Source: Mytilisepta virgata
Lineage: Eukaryota > Mollusca > Bivalvia > Mytilida > Mytilidae
Direction: 5' to 3'
DNA length: 64,000 nt
NCBI GenBank assembly: GCA_028015205.1
Contig: CM051514.1
Span: 21,902,150-21,966,149, forward strand
The translations under genes and the position numbers were made by a program. This document shows positions 35,001 through 45,738 of the stretch, in pieces; the stretch's first letter is position 1, and every line of letters starts with the position of its first letter. Under the pieces are notes generated by a model. The model saw nothing but the letters and a program-made list of their open reading frames with translations. It ran no database searches and was not told the origin of the DNA.

Positions 35001-38000
35001 TAATCTATAGTTCTGGTTTGAAAGGAGCAGACATCCTAAATTATCAACTTCTGGTAACAGAAAAGTAGACAGTATGATGAACGACTTAGCTCCTGCTTTG
35101 AACTTATCAAACGTAGAACTTTCGATAATTGGGTGTGCCCGAGGTATTTTATTATGGCGAGAAATTTGGAGTTTGTAAGAGCAAACATTTCATTTTTAAG
35201 ACTGGCGTAATGCTTGATATGACCATCAGTTATGCTCTTGAAAAAACTTCATAATATTCAACTTAAAATGATAAAATCAAATACATGTACACTAAAAATC
35301 ACTACATTGTTGCTTCTCGCCTAAACACATTGGACCGGGCTCTTCATATTTACAAAATACTAGTAATAAAAAGTATAGCAGAAGCTGAATATCTTTTATG
35401 ATTGATTTTAGAGAAAGATTGTTATACAAGTCTAAGGAGAGATTTCCTTATGAACATTGATGCTTACTGTAGTTGTCCACCTGCTTGTTTGTAAGTAAAT
35501 TAAAAATCGGGAAGTGAGAAAACCGTTCATGCATTTTTTCACGCATTTGTATCTCCATCATGTATTTTCACACAATTGTAACCCCATCATGTATTTTCAC
35601 GCAGTTGTATCTCCATCGTGTATTTTCACGCATTTATTTCTTAATTGTGAATTTTCCCGCAAATTTTATCTACGTCGATGAAGAGTAATGAGACTATTGA
35701 CATTCCTTTTGAGTTTAAATTTGGAGTATTTTGGGATAATATTAAAGGGGAGACCAGATTTAAACGAATGACTTATAGATCAAACTGTTCTGTATTATGT
35801 AGTGGTATGTACCATGATACCCAAGTTTGATTGACTTATAATTATTATAGTGAAACATGGTGGGAAAGACGTGAATTATAACTTTTGGTTAGAAATACAT
35901 TTCCTGACCAAGTTGGTCTTGTTATCAAAGTACTTAATGACAAGACAAACATGACCTACCCCTAGCATGAAATTTTATTTATCTCCAAAAACCATTAGCT
36001 GCGTCATAGACTATCAGTTTCTTCAGTTTAAATCGTGTAAGAGCCACGGAATTTGGTATTCGAAGGTACAATAAAACACACCTATTTCAAAAATTAAGTT
36101 TTGGATTATAATTGTCATCAGTCAATTCCAGTGCATCATAAACCGTATATACTGTCATGAAATATTAAATAATTCATTGTTATTTTCAGTGAAAATGTTT
36201 ATTCCACGTCGTTTTCTGGGAGAATATGGCCACACGAAACAAAACTGGTAAGTTTTGTAAACCATTGTAATAATGAAAAGATACCTCACAACATTATACG
36301 CAATTCAGAAATGTTTTTTTTTTCGTTTCTCATCAGTGGTGGTTAAAGCTGAAATTAAAACCAAAAGAATATACAAGATGTTTATTTTCATATATAGCTA
36401 AGGATGATCGCTGGTCTAATAGGAAATAAATAGGATTTGAAATAGGTGTTTTAGTTTGAGAGAACATATGAATAGTAAACAAATAAGCAAGAAAAAAAAG
36501 ACAGGTTCATGTGCTCATGATTCTCATAGTTTTCTCTGGATTTTTCATTGTCTTTGCATTGACAACTTCAGTCTCTCAAAAATGTATGAAAAAATAAAAA
36601 TGATTTCATAAAATTTTGTCAAATACCATTTTAAGGTATATATGATTGAATTATAAAAGAAAAAGTGGGGGTTCATGGGCAAAACATTTCATGTTTAAGA
36701 AATGGATAAAACACGAGCATGGTTTTTTCTACCATTCAGCTGGGTCCGGTAAAAGGACCCATTCCCAATGGAAATTATTTTAAAATCATGCAGAATTCCC
36801 AAAAATGTTAACTTACACCTCTAATTTTTGTTCCCAATTGACCATATTTTTTCCCAAAATAGGCCAAAAACAACCCTTCCCAATAACCCTGGATAAACCC
36901 CTGACGAGGATTCCGAAAATCTGACAAAAAGACCAAAACATGACCAGCGAGCATACTTAACTAAAGTTTATTCTAGTCCTAAAACATAAGATCTATTAGT
37001 AATTATTTTATATTTCAATACAAATATATATGTGGAGAGATTTTGTTGTAGAACAAAACTAATTCCATTTCGTCCTCCAGATAATAGATTATTCTGTAGT
37101 CCGACAGTAGTAGATCCTTAATATATCAGCAGGTTTATGATAAGCTTATAATAAGCGATTTATTCCCTCTCGTTCGATTGACAAAACATTTCAAATAATT
37201 GTATTATCATACTAATACTTATTATTCATTAATGAAAACAGCACGTTGCCTGTGATAAAAAGTTATACATATAGATATTCTTTAGGTTGAATTGATTGAA
37301 AAAAGGATATTGTGGGAAAATATTTAACACAAAATTTTAAGGAAAGGAACAGCGACTTGTTGTTCTCTTTTAATTTTATCATAATTGTTAGACTTCCAAC
37401 TTATAAGTCACACCAAAATACAGTTTCATATGCTTTATGCTCGGACGTAAAGGGTACCTAAAATGTATGCAAACAGACAAATGAATGTTTTCTGCTCTTT
37501 GGTCCGGTCCGGTTGTTGTCTCTTTGACAAATTCCCCGTTTCCATTCTCTATTCTATTCTAAAATTTTCACAAAATGTATGTGTTAACATAACAGGAACT
37601 TTTCCACAGTGATTGTAATTAAAATTCGAGCCATGATTTTTGTGATCACGAGTGGTATATTCAGTCTCGAATTTTCCTTATTTGGAGAATTATATATTTT
37701 TCTAGCATATCAAGTTTTATATTTTAGGAAGAACTAAAAAACACATCTTGTGAAACTTACAATACAACGGAATGCGGAATCAGATCGTTGAGTGGAACAG
37801 GATTAAGGTGGGTAAAAACATATATGAGGTAACACCAAACTGATTTTTAGTTCCTTGGATTTTTGGGTGGAAAAAATAGATGCGAGTGAGCGATGTTTTG
37901 ATTTTAATTTTTTTTTCCTGAGGACTAGTGTTATCGGGCGAAGATCAATATTGCGTGCGTCATACATTTTTTTAACTACAATATTGGAGAAAACTGGTTA

Positions 38001-40006
38001 AAAACCAATTGACCACGTATCATTAAAATGCCCGGATGTTCTATCATGTAATGGCAAAAGATCTGGGAAATTTTCGGCAAACTTCGGAAACATTAAATGT
38101 AACTTATTTTCACAGATGGCGTAATGAAACTACGAAATGAGTTTCAACTGGGGAAGGATATATACTCAAATCCGATTTAAACTTATGGTTTAATTTAATT
38201 TTCGTCAAAAATAGATATGCTGTATGGTAATTATCTAGGAGGAGCCAAAACTTTCTAGTATTAAACTTTTTTTCTTAACCTGATTTTTGGGTTTATATGA
38301 CTGTAAGAAAGTAACTTATGAAGAAAAAATCATATGGTGGTGTACTTTTTTTTTCTACGGTCTTTTGAAAGTACCCCATTTTTGATGATTTTCCCATTTT
38401 TCATCAATTTTTACCCATTTTGGGGGTTATTATCATGACAAAAATCACGGTTCCACGATTAAACTTTTGTTCATACTTTCCCTCAAGACGAAGTGGACCA
38501 ATCTGCATAAATTTAACTTAAAAAACTATAAGTAGGTGTTATTATAAGAAAGTTTTACAAAATTTTGTTGTTTTTTCGTGTCAAAATGACCATGCAGTCA
38601 ATTTAGTAAATTTGGGGGTTTTCTCATTTTTCAGAACAAAGAGCATATAATTTCAACTTCTTTGTTCTAAATGATTGAAAAAATACATATTAAAGAATTA
38701 TAAAAAGAAAAAATTGATATGGGATGTACATATTTTTGGTAAATCATTTCTTTGTACCCCTCACCCATTTTCTCAACATTTTGGCAAATGACACTGACCA
38801 GATTGGTTATAAAATTTGAAAATTTTATTATTCAAAAACTACTTATTGTAAGTACATAATTTTTTCACAGTGTTTAGTTGGATTGTAATATTTTTTGAAT
38901 TCATTAATATTTTCCCCGTGTATCACATGTTTTGGAAAATAATTCCCGAACGAGATTTCAACGAGACTGAAACATCAGAAGAATACATCCTTAAGGTCCG
39001 GATACCGTAACAGAAACAGTTATGGAGCAGTCTCGGGGCTATATGATAAAAGGCCAGATTAATATTCTCCTTAGTTTCAAAATCTTTTTATAGCTTTTGT
39101 TTAAAGTATAATTTTCACACCTCTACAGACATAGAAGCCAACATATTGGTGATGATCTCGGGGTTCTGTCTTTTCAATTCACGTCACTATTTATTCAACT
39201 TTCATTATTATTATTATTTTATTTCCAGCTCAAATTTCCTGAAAGTACATATTTATTTTGAAGATCTGAATTATGAACAAATCACTGAGTCTCCTTTGTA
39301 TGATGTAAGTATTTATTTCCTTTCAATGCTTTGGTCAAGTAATTGCAAAAAATCAATTAGCCAAAAAAGTTTTAAAAATGGAGGCGAAGAATCCATTCCT
39401 AAGGGAAAAGACGAAAAGGAATGACAAGAGGCAAAACAAATACGTATTACAAGAACAAAACGGTTTCGTCATATTGTTTCTCATCAGAAGTGCTAAAGAC
39501 CAAAATTGTGGAAAGCCGGAAGAAAGACCAAAATTGTGGAAAGCCGAAAGAAAAACATAAAAGTTGAAGATCAAACTGGTATTAGTTATAAAAAAAATTA
39601 AAGCCATCTGAGAGACTAGATTAGCAGTAAGTAACTAGAGACTACCTCTGTCAAAAATAAACAAAACAAGAAATTTCTGTATATTATCATCATGACGAAA
39701 AATTTATTGAATTAAAAGGAGAGTTCTTATTTAATTTTTTAAAATTTTTTTTTAAAAAAGTAGGAAATCTTTATTTGAAATTATCGTGTTGTTAAAGAAG
39801 GTGTTTAGATATTATTCAGATATTTTTTGTAATTTTAGATTAATCAAGTTATAGCAGACATTGGTGGTTCATTAGGACTATGTATTGGCGTGTCCTTTCT
39901 GTGTGTTTGTGAAGTTATTGAAATTTTATTTGACCTTATTCTAGTTTTGAGGAGAAAATTTCAAACCCAGACACGTGTTAACAGGAAAAACAGCTGTAAT
40001 CAGTGA
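26889..40006 (+). CDS. DEG/ENaC-family sodium channel subunit (12 coding exons)
   Basis: Encodes a trimeric, amiloride-type cation channel subunit of the plasma membrane. Exons: 26889-27221, 29499-29836, 30746-30823, 31394-31485, 33057-33220, 33823-33912, 34642-34798, 35412-35490, 36190-36247, 37728-37807, 39229-39304, 39839-40006. All have GT-AG borders and compatible phases, giving 1713 nt and 570 residues, a usual length. Seen: cytoplasmic HG gating motif (residues 25-26), TM1 (about 40-61), FPALTICN (82-89), a Ser/Thr/Pro-rich insert (about 112-180), YGNCYTF (260-266), a Cys-rich ectodomain, WP (457-458), TM2 (about 519-555) and the GxS filter GVS (532-534). Ligand and closest class (FaNaC-like, ASIC-like or other) cannot be told. 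The start is the first in-frame ATG of its exon; seven in-frame codons precede it, so the true start may be in an upstream exon. Confidence 0.9.
27311..27760. repeat. GTGTCGCCTG-ended repeat in a channel intron
   Basis: GTGTCGCCTGCG near the left end and ACAGGCGACACC near the right end form a short inverted pair. Between them two related blocks (TTCTGTCACATTTTT... CTTCCTGTTTGACGGAACTT) are tandemly arranged. It lies in the intron after exon A and is non-coding. Confidence 0.55.
28641..28665. repeat. (AAAC)n microsatellite
   Basis: Six to seven AAAC units in the intron after exon A. Confidence 0.85.
29499..29836 (+). CDS. Channel exon B: mucin-like Ser/Thr/Pro-rich insert
   Basis: Starts after TTTTAAAG, behind a long pyrimidine-rich tract, in phase 0 to match exon A. 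An in-frame alternative acceptor (GCACGCAG) would start it at 29529. It encodes many Ser, Thr and Pro residues (for example SSPGTTPSPSPIPSTAAPSS) and then a Tyr/Trp-rich acidic stretch. It ends GAAAG|GTAGAT in phase 2. The ATG at 29436 belongs to the pyrimidine tract and is not a real start. Confidence 0.75.
30746..30823 (+). CDS. Channel exon C: start of the Cys-rich ectodomain
   Basis: TTTTTCAG|AGATG to GACAA|GTATGT. Encodes IENMLLDCTFAGTTCD, the first conserved ectodomain cysteines of DEG/ENaC channels. Confidence 0.85.
30975..31075. repeat. Intronic repeat, related to 38012-38100
   Basis: GCCCCGGATGTTCCATGCAA...TCGGAAACACTATAT is repeated with changes at 38012-38100 (GCCCGGATGTTCTATCATGT...TCGGAAACATTAAATG). 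Both copies are plus oriented and lie in introns of the channel gene. Confidence 0.6.
31394..31485 (+). CDS. Channel exon D: YGNCYTF motif
   Basis: ACATTGTAG|ACC to AGGAG|GTAATA. Encodes VTFDYGNCYTFQSPRYISAS, the conserved YGNC(F/Y)TF block of the palm domain. The antisense frame across it is a shadow. Confidence 0.9.
31490..31785. other. Intronic repeat-like stretch
   Basis: A-rich on the plus strand with CA-rich runs. It resembles dispersed non-coding repeats, but no second copy was found in the window. Confidence 0.3.
31786..31985. mobile_element. Palindromic MITE-like element with CCATATTGGACT hairpin
   Basis: The central stem pairs GCCATATTGGACT with AGTCCAATATGGT around a short GC-rich loop. 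Outer segments (CAAGATTTTCCATATTGG and CCATATTGAAAACCTTTCG) also pair. Layout is like the 22871-23009 element, but the sequence differs. It lies in the intron between exons D and E. Confidence 0.65.
32039..32080. repeat. Poly(T) tract
   Basis: About 42 uninterrupted T residues in an intron. It may be the poly(A) tail of a minus-strand retroposon, but no recognisable body follows. Confidence 0.9.
32653..32890. mobile_element. MITE, AGGGACGAGATCAAAAG family, copy 1
   Basis: AGGGACGACATCAAAAGTTC...GGATAAAAAACTTAATTCA at the left pairs with TGAATTAAGTTTTTTTATCC...GAACTTTTGATCTCGTCCCT at the right, about 45 bp each. The interior holds a C-run. The same family occurs at 61438-61778. Both copies lie in introns. 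Confidence 0.85.
33057..33220 (+). CDS. Channel exon E: palm / beta-ball region
   Basis: TTCTTTTAG|GATTG to AAACTG|GTATAT. Encodes GLRLVIHEIGSFPLPLEQG and GGYETSLGIKL, matching the family's 'GxRVxIHxxxxxPxxxxxGxxxxPGxETxI' region. Confidence 0.9.
33823..33912 (+). CDS. Channel exon F: PYGNC motif
   Basis: Acceptor ACAATTCCAG to donor ACACAG|GTTGGT, exactly 30 codons, phase 0 on both sides. Encodes KIKREKHPYGNCQDPVEYF, the conserved RxxxPYGxC block. Upstream sequence in this frame has a stop (TGA at about 33784), which supports the acceptor at 33822. Confidence 0.85.
34642..34798 (+). CDS. Channel exon G: Cys-rich thumb region
   Basis: TTTTGTAG|GGCTG to CAGGCTG|GTAAGT. Encodes GCIQTCWEDVAFGTCSCRVG with the expected CxxxC...CxC spacing, then TETCYQQAE. 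Confidence 0.9.
35412..35490 (+). CDS. Channel exon H: CxCPPAC motif
   Basis: GATTTTAG|AGAAAG to TGTTT|GTAAGT. Encodes DAYCSCPPAC, the canonical CxCxxPC block after the thumb. Confidence 0.9.
35528..35668. repeat. 29-bp tandem repeat, about 4.5 copies
   Basis: Unit ATCATGTATTTTCACRCARTTGTAWCYCC is repeated with increasing decay toward the right, in the intron after exon H. Confidence 0.75.
36190..36247 (+). CDS. Channel exon I: YSTSFS...WP motif
   Basis: TATTTTCAG|TGAAA to AAACTG|GTAAGT. Encodes ENVYSTSFSGRIWPHETKL; the Y...S...WP pattern is conserved in the family. Confidence 0.9.
37440..37560. repeat. Retroposon 3' end fragment with TTCTA tail
   Basis: GGTCCGGTTGTTGTCTCTTT followed by CCCCGTTTCCATTCTC and short TATTC repeats looks like the 3' end of a dispersed retroposon family. 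It is intronic. Confidence 0.4.
37728..37807 (+). CDS. Channel exon J
   Basis: TATTTTAG|GAAGAA to TTAAG|GTGGGT. Encodes EELKNTSCETYNTTECGIRS and runs toward the pre-TM2 region. It has two NxS/T sites near the two cysteines. Confidence 0.85.
38012..38100. repeat. Intronic repeat, related to 30975-31075
   Basis: Second copy of the GCCCGGATGTTC...CTTCGGAAACA repeat, in the intron between exons J and K. Confidence 0.55.
39229..39304 (+). CDS. Channel exon K: pre-TM2 strand
   Basis: TTTCCAG|CTCAAA to TATGAT|GTAAGT. Encodes NFLKVHIYFEDLNYEQITES then PLYD, matching the family's 'xxLxVYFxxLxYxxIxExPxY' block. Confidence 0.9.
39839..40006 (+). CDS. Channel exon L: TM2, selectivity filter, C-terminus
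   Basis: AATTTTAG|ATTAAT to TGA at 40004-40006. Encodes DIGGSLGLCIGVSFLCVCEV with the GxS filter, then a short basic tail (LRRKFQTQTRVNRKNSCNQ). Confidence 0.95.
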   Translation: MNQVIADIGGSLGLCIGVSFLCVCEVIEILFDLILVLRRKFQTQTRVNRKNSCNQ

Positions 40007-40265
40007 CGACGTCAATAAGTTTTCGGATACATTATATTAAACATTGTGATAATGTTTGTAACAGTAGAATATATTTGCACACAGAACTGAGAAAAAAACT
40101 CTTTGCAAACAAAGAACGTATCATGTATTTTTTAAATATCACATTGAAATGATTTATACGCTTGACCTTACATCGTATCAGGAAGTTTATCTTGGACTTT
40201 TGTTGCATTTGATGAACAAGTTACTTTAAAAACGTTCATAATAAAGTGTGTTTTTATAACTCTAG
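40007..40265 (+). other. Probable 3' UTR of the channel gene with poly(A) signal
   Basis: AATAAA at 40240-40245, about 235 bp after the stop codon, followed by a GT-rich stretch (GTGTGTTTTT). This gives a plausible cleavage site near 40260. Confidence 0.6.
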
Positions 40266-41030
40266 ATTTTACTACATATCTGTAACATTTGTTTCTGGAC
40301 AAAATGAAGTTTGCAGAGTACAAGTAATTCAATACATGTAATGCGACAAATTATCAAAATTGAAATCGTTGCTGCCCCGGAGTGATACCACTGTTGCTGG
40401 TACAATTCTAACTTAGTAAAAATGGTACTTAAAATTTAACGTCATAAAAATGTTAAACTTGCTTTAAACCAAGGGGAATATCCTTAAATCCTTAAAGTAT
40501 TTAATTTTGTTTTCCCTTTTTTTTGGGGGGGGGGAGGGGGGGTCAATATTTTCCATTGTCGGCCGTCGGCTCGAATATTGAGTCATAATTCAACGTAATT
40601 TGCATATTTTGTGTTATATAATTGGTATCATAGACTATTTATTCCTTATCGACAACTATACAACTTTACCAAATGGTTTTGTTATTTTCTCAGCTTTCTA
40701 AATTTTTGGTCTTGAGCACAACTGATGATACTTAGTATACGAAGGATGCATATCTTTTGCATCAAAATTGGAATCATTTAATGTTTTATATACCAAATTT
40801 GTAAAAGACACATATGTTTTTAAAACAGAATGCATTTTTCGTCGAAGAACGACTCAACATTTATTGTAAAGACAAAAGATTGTAAAATCCAACACCATGA
40901 CCAAAACCTGTTGGAGAGCAAATCTAAATGTCAAAACGAAAACAAAACGGTTATGTGCTAAGGTGTTAAAATGAAACACAAATATCGGTTGTTTTCTACA
41001 ATGATATAAATAATAAATTTATGGGAGTTC
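40266..41030. other. Intergenic stretch with a repeat fragment
   Basis: A G-run occurs at about 40523-40541. GGTCTTGAGCACAACTGATG at about 40710 is the reverse complement of a phrase at 53132, so a fragment of that dispersed family lies at about 40690-40870. No gene was seen. Confidence 0.4.
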
Positions 41031-41035
41031 ACATT

Positions 41036-41235
41036 GCTAGTGCTTTAGTTTCTGTGCTGTCTTGTTCTAGTTTTGTTTAGTTTGTTTTACGTTTTTTATT
41101 CTTTTAGTTATACATGTATCCGTGTGGTGTTTGTTTGTTGTGTTCCATTCTCCTGACTTATTCTTTTCCTTGGACTTCCCATTTGTGGATTCTTTCCACT
41201 GTTTTGTCGCTTCTGTATTCTTTTACCGATATTTG
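41036..41235. repeat. Repeat fragment related to 18000-18255
   Basis: Opens with TAGTGCTTTAGTTTCTGTGC and continues as a T/G-rich body, like the two copies near 18 kb. Confidence 0.4.
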
Positions 41236-41703
41236 ATGGCGAAACGTCAGTTCATTAGTTTTTAAAAAATATACCACAGAATCCGTCTCCCTATACGCCA
41301 CATAATGGTCCAAAAAGCAACACATAATATTTTGCTACATTGGTCAGTAATATTCCTGTTAGCTAGACACTATATAACAACAGAGACACAAAGAAACTGC
41401 TACTGATATATTAGTGCATGTCAATCTGCAAATTCCGTTACAATTTAGAAACGAAGACTGGTTTAATATTTTTTACTTGACTGTAATTAAAAAAATGCAG
41501 TAGAAAGAATGTTTTTACGTATGGTGTTATTAATCTACCACTGTCTGGACACATAAGTCTGTAAAACAGATTTTTAGAATTTGAATACGTTAATCAATGT
41601 GAATTGTGTTGTTACTCGGGTGAAAGATGAAATGAGCTAAGTCGTAATTGAAACAATTTTGATCAATCATGTCTTAAGAGAATTAAAAACGTTCGGAATT
41701 TTA

Positions 41704-41995
41704 CCACCTCGGTGGTCTCGTGGTAGCGTGCTTGCCTCATGTGCGGAAGGTCACGGGTTCGATCCCCGGCTGGGTCAAACCAAAGACATTAAAATTGGAA
41801 TTTGGTACTTCTCCACCAAGCACGCGGCATCTAGGAGTAAGAGCAAAGATCGATTGGTCGGCTCGGAGTCAGTATAATGTGTCCAAGTGGGGTGATATGT
41901 CTTCCTGCAGACATTTACCTCGTGAGCTAGCACATTAAAAATCCAGCTCAGCGTGTCGGTCTAGTACAAAGCGGGGATCATATTCATTGTCATAT
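41704..41995 (+). mobile_element. tRNA-derived SINE
   Basis: The head (about 41706-41785) is tRNA-like, with an A-box-like TGGTCTCGTGGTAGCGTG and a B-box-like GGGTTCGATCCCC at the right spacing for a pol III internal promoter. It lacks a proper acceptor stem and is followed by a non-tRNA body (GGCATCTAGGAGTAAGAGC, then GGGGTGATATGTCTTCCTGC). That makes it a SINE rather than a tRNA gene. The body may carry a conserved SINE central domain, but I cannot name the family. The partner LINE is unknown. Confidence 0.75.
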
Positions 41996-42379
41996 CAACA
42001 TGAGATTGTTTAATAATTCTAACATTTAGACTTTCAAAATGCTAAAACTCCATTTTATGAACTGAGATGTCCAAACATAAAAGTATTGTTTATGTCTACT
42101 GTTTTTTTAAATTATTATCTTGTACTGTTTCAGACAGACAATTATTTATTAAACTGTTCAATAAACATAAAACAATTTTATAAATACTTATTTTATCAGT
42201 CAACCATTGACCTGGATTCAAAGTCCTAATATCATATCTCTCAAGAACTTTCCCACGTAAATGTAGAATATCTTCTTTTGAAAGTCTGTCAGGTGTTGTG
42301 GACAGTTCTTTTAAACGTAATTCTTAGAAAAAAAAGAAATGTTACGTCAATATACAATATTTGTTTTTAGATTTACAAT

Positions 42380-42835
42380 GTTTGATAAACAAACTTGCCA
42401 AAATATTCTGTTTGAATGGACATTTTTATTTCTTGTCTTCATATTTTGTATAACCACTTACCCATGTTTTATGGGGAGGGATGAATACTTACAAAAAGGT
42501 TTAATCCTGCTGCATTCTATGTGTGCTTGTCCCAAAGCCAGGATGCTGTATTTTCAGTGGTTGTCTTATTTTTACTTATTGATATACCTGTCCCAAAAGT
42601 CCTAGACACTTAAGACTTTGCGACAAATGTAAAACATTAGAAGATGAACAGCATTTTATTTTAAATTGTACCAAATTTTCAGAACTAAGAACTAAATTAT
42701 TTCATAATTTAAAAATAGACCCTTTAGAACAATCAATAAATGGAAAGGCCGCTGCTATCTTTGATCATATTTTGAATCCAACAAACACGAATGACACAAG
42801 ACAAATTTGTAAATTTATCGACAGAGCCTTTAACT
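42380..42835 (+). pseudogene. LINE ORF2 C-terminal fragment
   Basis: After a decayed segment, the frame from about 42600 reads RHLRLCDKCKTLEDEQHFIL then NCTKFSELRTKLFHN. This is the Cys/His motif (CxxC...H...C) near the end of many LINE ORF2 proteins. No RT core is present. It runs directly into the 33-bp minisatellite. Confidence 0.7.
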
Positions 42836-42838
42836 GTC

Positions 42839-43140
42839 TTAATGGTTCTTAGATACAGTCTGTATGTACTGTCAATGGTTCTTAGATACAGTCTGTATGT
42901 ACTGTCAATGGTTCTTAGATACAGTCTGTATGTACTGTCAATGGTTCTTATATACAGTCTATATGTACAGTCAATGGCTCTTAGATACAGTGTATATGTA
43001 CTGACCATGGTTCTTATGTACAGTGTATATGTACTGACCATAGTTCTTAGATACAATGTGTATGAAATGTCTATAGTTCTTAGATACAGTGTGTATGTAC
43101 TGACCATGGTTCCTAGATACAGTGTGTATGTAATAGACGA
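42839..43140. repeat. 33-bp minisatellite, about 9 copies
   Basis: Unit AATGGTTCTTAGATACAGTC followed by TGTATGTACTGTC. The first three copies are identical and the later ones drift (TATATGTACTGACC variants). Since 33 is divisible by three, both strands stay open and give repetitive 124-codon frames that are not genes. Confidence 0.95.
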
Positions 43141-43670
43141 CTTCTTAATTTCTTTTTATGAATAAATTTTGCTGGTTTACCTGTGGTCAATCGATGCAAA
43201 TTACATCCATTTGTATAATGTCTGCAGGAATTTGCAGAAAGCAACTCATGAAGACTTAATTTGCAAATCTTTCAACTAAAAACATTATTTTCCGAAGATA
43301 AATTCACAAAAAATACACTTTCTTTACTGTTAATTTAATTTTAAGCAGATCTGAGGTGAAAAATATGTACAGATTGCTAAAAAAAAGTTCAGTTCCATTT
43401 TTTTTACATTGGATATGTTTGAGTGATGTCACATAGTTTCCGTACAGAAAATATTGGCACCATTTCATGAGATTTTTTATTCATCTTTTCGTAAAACTTA
43501 TCAGGATCTGAACAAGTTTTGTTTTGTCTTTTTAGATGTTCTTTTTATCTCTGTTGGCTTATTAAACTGTATATTTTTTTTAAGCTCTCGGACATCAGAG
43601 TCTGAGGCTGATATCAGAGCCAATGTCGAAAATGCCATTTAATCATCTAATAATTATTTCAAGCTGAGTT
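43141..43670. other. Unannotated stretch
   Basis: AT-rich, with no gene recognised. Confidence 0.35.
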
Positions 43671-43962
43671 AGGGAGCAACCATTTTATTTTTTAGGGAAT
43701 GAATCAAATTTGAAATAAAAAGGCATGACCAGGATTTTAGCAAAATAAAGACAGAATCACTTCAGGTGTGAAAAAAATGCAGGACCTGTGTTAATCAGGA
43801 AATTTTTTGGTTTTAAATGAAAATGAAAATTTAGGCCACAATAGCAACCTAAAAAAAAGTCCTGGACCATCTTTCGACGTAAAAAATAGGCAGATTCAAA
43901 CATTTGATAACAGACCCCCCCCCCCCCCCCCCTCATAAAAATCAAATAGTTGCTTCCTTTTA
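43671..43962. mobile_element. MITE-like element with GGGAGCAACCATTT ends
   Basis: The left end GGGAGCAACCATTTTATTTT and right end AAAAATCAAATAGTTGCTTCC form imperfect inverted repeats. A C-run of about 17 lies just inside the right end. Confidence 0.6.
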
Positions 43963-44094
43963 AAAATAGATGAGATGTAGACAAATCACTTAATCTTAGT
44001 TGAATGATATTGATATATCTGTCAGCCCCTTTTAGTTTAGGGGATGTGTACTTCATGTTAGGGTTTAGTTTTAGTTCATGCCTTAATTATGGTT

Positions 44095-45000
44095 CTGTTG
44101 TTACAGCGAGTGCATATATGGGTCATTTAGAAAAGTCTTAATGTTTAATGCCAAAATGGCAATAATGGGGACAGCCATTGAGCAATCCAAAGTGAATTTA
44201 TTTGTTAAAGCGAATATGGCCATATTGTGCTACATACTAAGGCTAGAAAAAGCTTCGTTTTTCATAACTGCTTTTATTTGAAGAAAAAAATCCAAGTGAA
44301 AGTACGAAACCTACTTTTATTTTTGAAGAACAAGGGCAAAGGTTATTTTTAGTTTACGGTCGGGTTTCGGGTAGGGATTGTGTGAGGGGTATCCTTTTGT
44401 TTACAGAAATATTTACCGGGTCTCCAGTTCTGGACATTTTTGTATTGCTTAATACTGTAAATATTGAATCAATTGAAGTATTGAATTATTATATTAATTA
44501 TTATTGTGTTCCTCTGTGTTGATAATTTGTAAATCTTTCAGAATATTTGGGTTTTATTTTGATAATACGTACATAAAGAGACGACCCGAAAAATCCTATT
44601 CAACCAATGAAATGGCAGTTTTCAAACATAAAATAAATATTGACCAATCAGAGTGTGGTCCTTAACGTGGTTCTTAGATATAGATACATAGTAATATTAT
44701 ACCTCGGAATTCAAGTGGCACTGATTTTTAAGCCATATTGTATAGGTTTAGAGATAACAAAAACTTAATAAAAAGTGGAAATGGTTTGGAGTTAAAAATT
44801 CTGGAACCGACACCAAACCGAAATTTGAAGAAACAAAACCCCCCCAAAAAAACCAAATTGAACAGACTGAATCACAATTCTCATGTATCACAGTTAATCT
44901 TTTCAGCCCTACTTTCAAATTGGATTCCAACTTTCTGTGTGGTTTTAGAAAAGATATGAAAAAGTTTATGGACAGCATTAGATGCCAAATGTCTTGTCGA
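44095..45000. other. Intergenic stretch with a repeat fragment
   Basis: Positions 44180-44240 carry the inverse copy of the 4560-4700 repeat (AAAGCGAATATGGCCATATT). Otherwise AT-rich and non-coding. Confidence 0.4.
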
Positions 45001-45011
45001 TACTTTAAAAA

Positions 45012-45175
45012 TAACAATCCAAAGATACCAATATTAGAATAGTAAATTTATACTATGCTGTATGCGACGCATTTCAACGAGTTACCTCTCATCAGCAGCA
45101 TTAAAACCGAAACATTTGGAAGACCAAACATAGCACTGAAGTGCTGATCTGCAGCGCTGCTGCTAAATTTTTCGC
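45012..45175. repeat. Dispersed repeat related to 58030-58150
   Basis: AATAACAATCCAAAGATACC...GAGTTACCTCTCATCAGCAG...GCATTAAAACCGAAACATTT matches 58030-58150 closely. It then runs into GATCTGCAGCGCTGCTGC, the inverse of a phrase near 57750. Confidence 0.7.
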
Positions 45176-45439
45176 ACTAGTCTCATTTTCCTATGCCTTA
45201 TTGTTGTTTTGAGTCTTAACAGGGTTTCTGATACTGCACTAACCGTCATGCTGATACTGCACTAACATATGATAAATTTACTTCAAATCTACCATTGTGC
45301 AATAGAATAATTGATAACTTAACAAATTTGGAGACATTTATACTATTCCATTTAGAAATTATGTTGAACGGATATCTTTAACCAGAAATTCAACTAATGG
45401 ATAAGCTGAATGGTTGATTAAAGGCCATCACAATCCATG

Positions 45440-45730
45440 AATAACTAGAACTGTGAGTGACCTCACTGAGTGATACCCTATTTGCAATACTAGGAGTTTA
45501 CGCTTACAAACTTCAAACCCATAAGTTGGATTATCTCCCTTTGCAAGCATCCAATGATAATTGTCTTGCTTCATACAAATCTACATATGATGCCCAACAT
45601 TCATATAAAGTTTCATCAAAATGAATTGAACGGTTCAGGAGGAGTTGCGCTTACAATGTACATGGACACACAGACGGACGGACAATTCCTATATATCCCC
45701 CCCACCCCCCCCCCCCACCCCCCCAAAAAA
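45440..45730. repeat. Dispersed repeat ending in (GACG)n and a C-run
   Basis: Contains CAACATTCATATAAAGTTTC, a short GACGGACGGAC run, and CCTATATATCCCCCC, an end related to the inverse repeat end at 3788. Confidence 0.5.
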
Positions 45731-45738
45731 AGAAAACA

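Noticed and set aside
41706..41785. Functional tRNA gene
   Set aside because: A and B boxes are present but the acceptor stem does not pair properly and a SINE body follows.
42839..43140. CRISPR-like array
   Set aside because: Units are contiguous without spacers in animal DNA, so it is a minisatellite.
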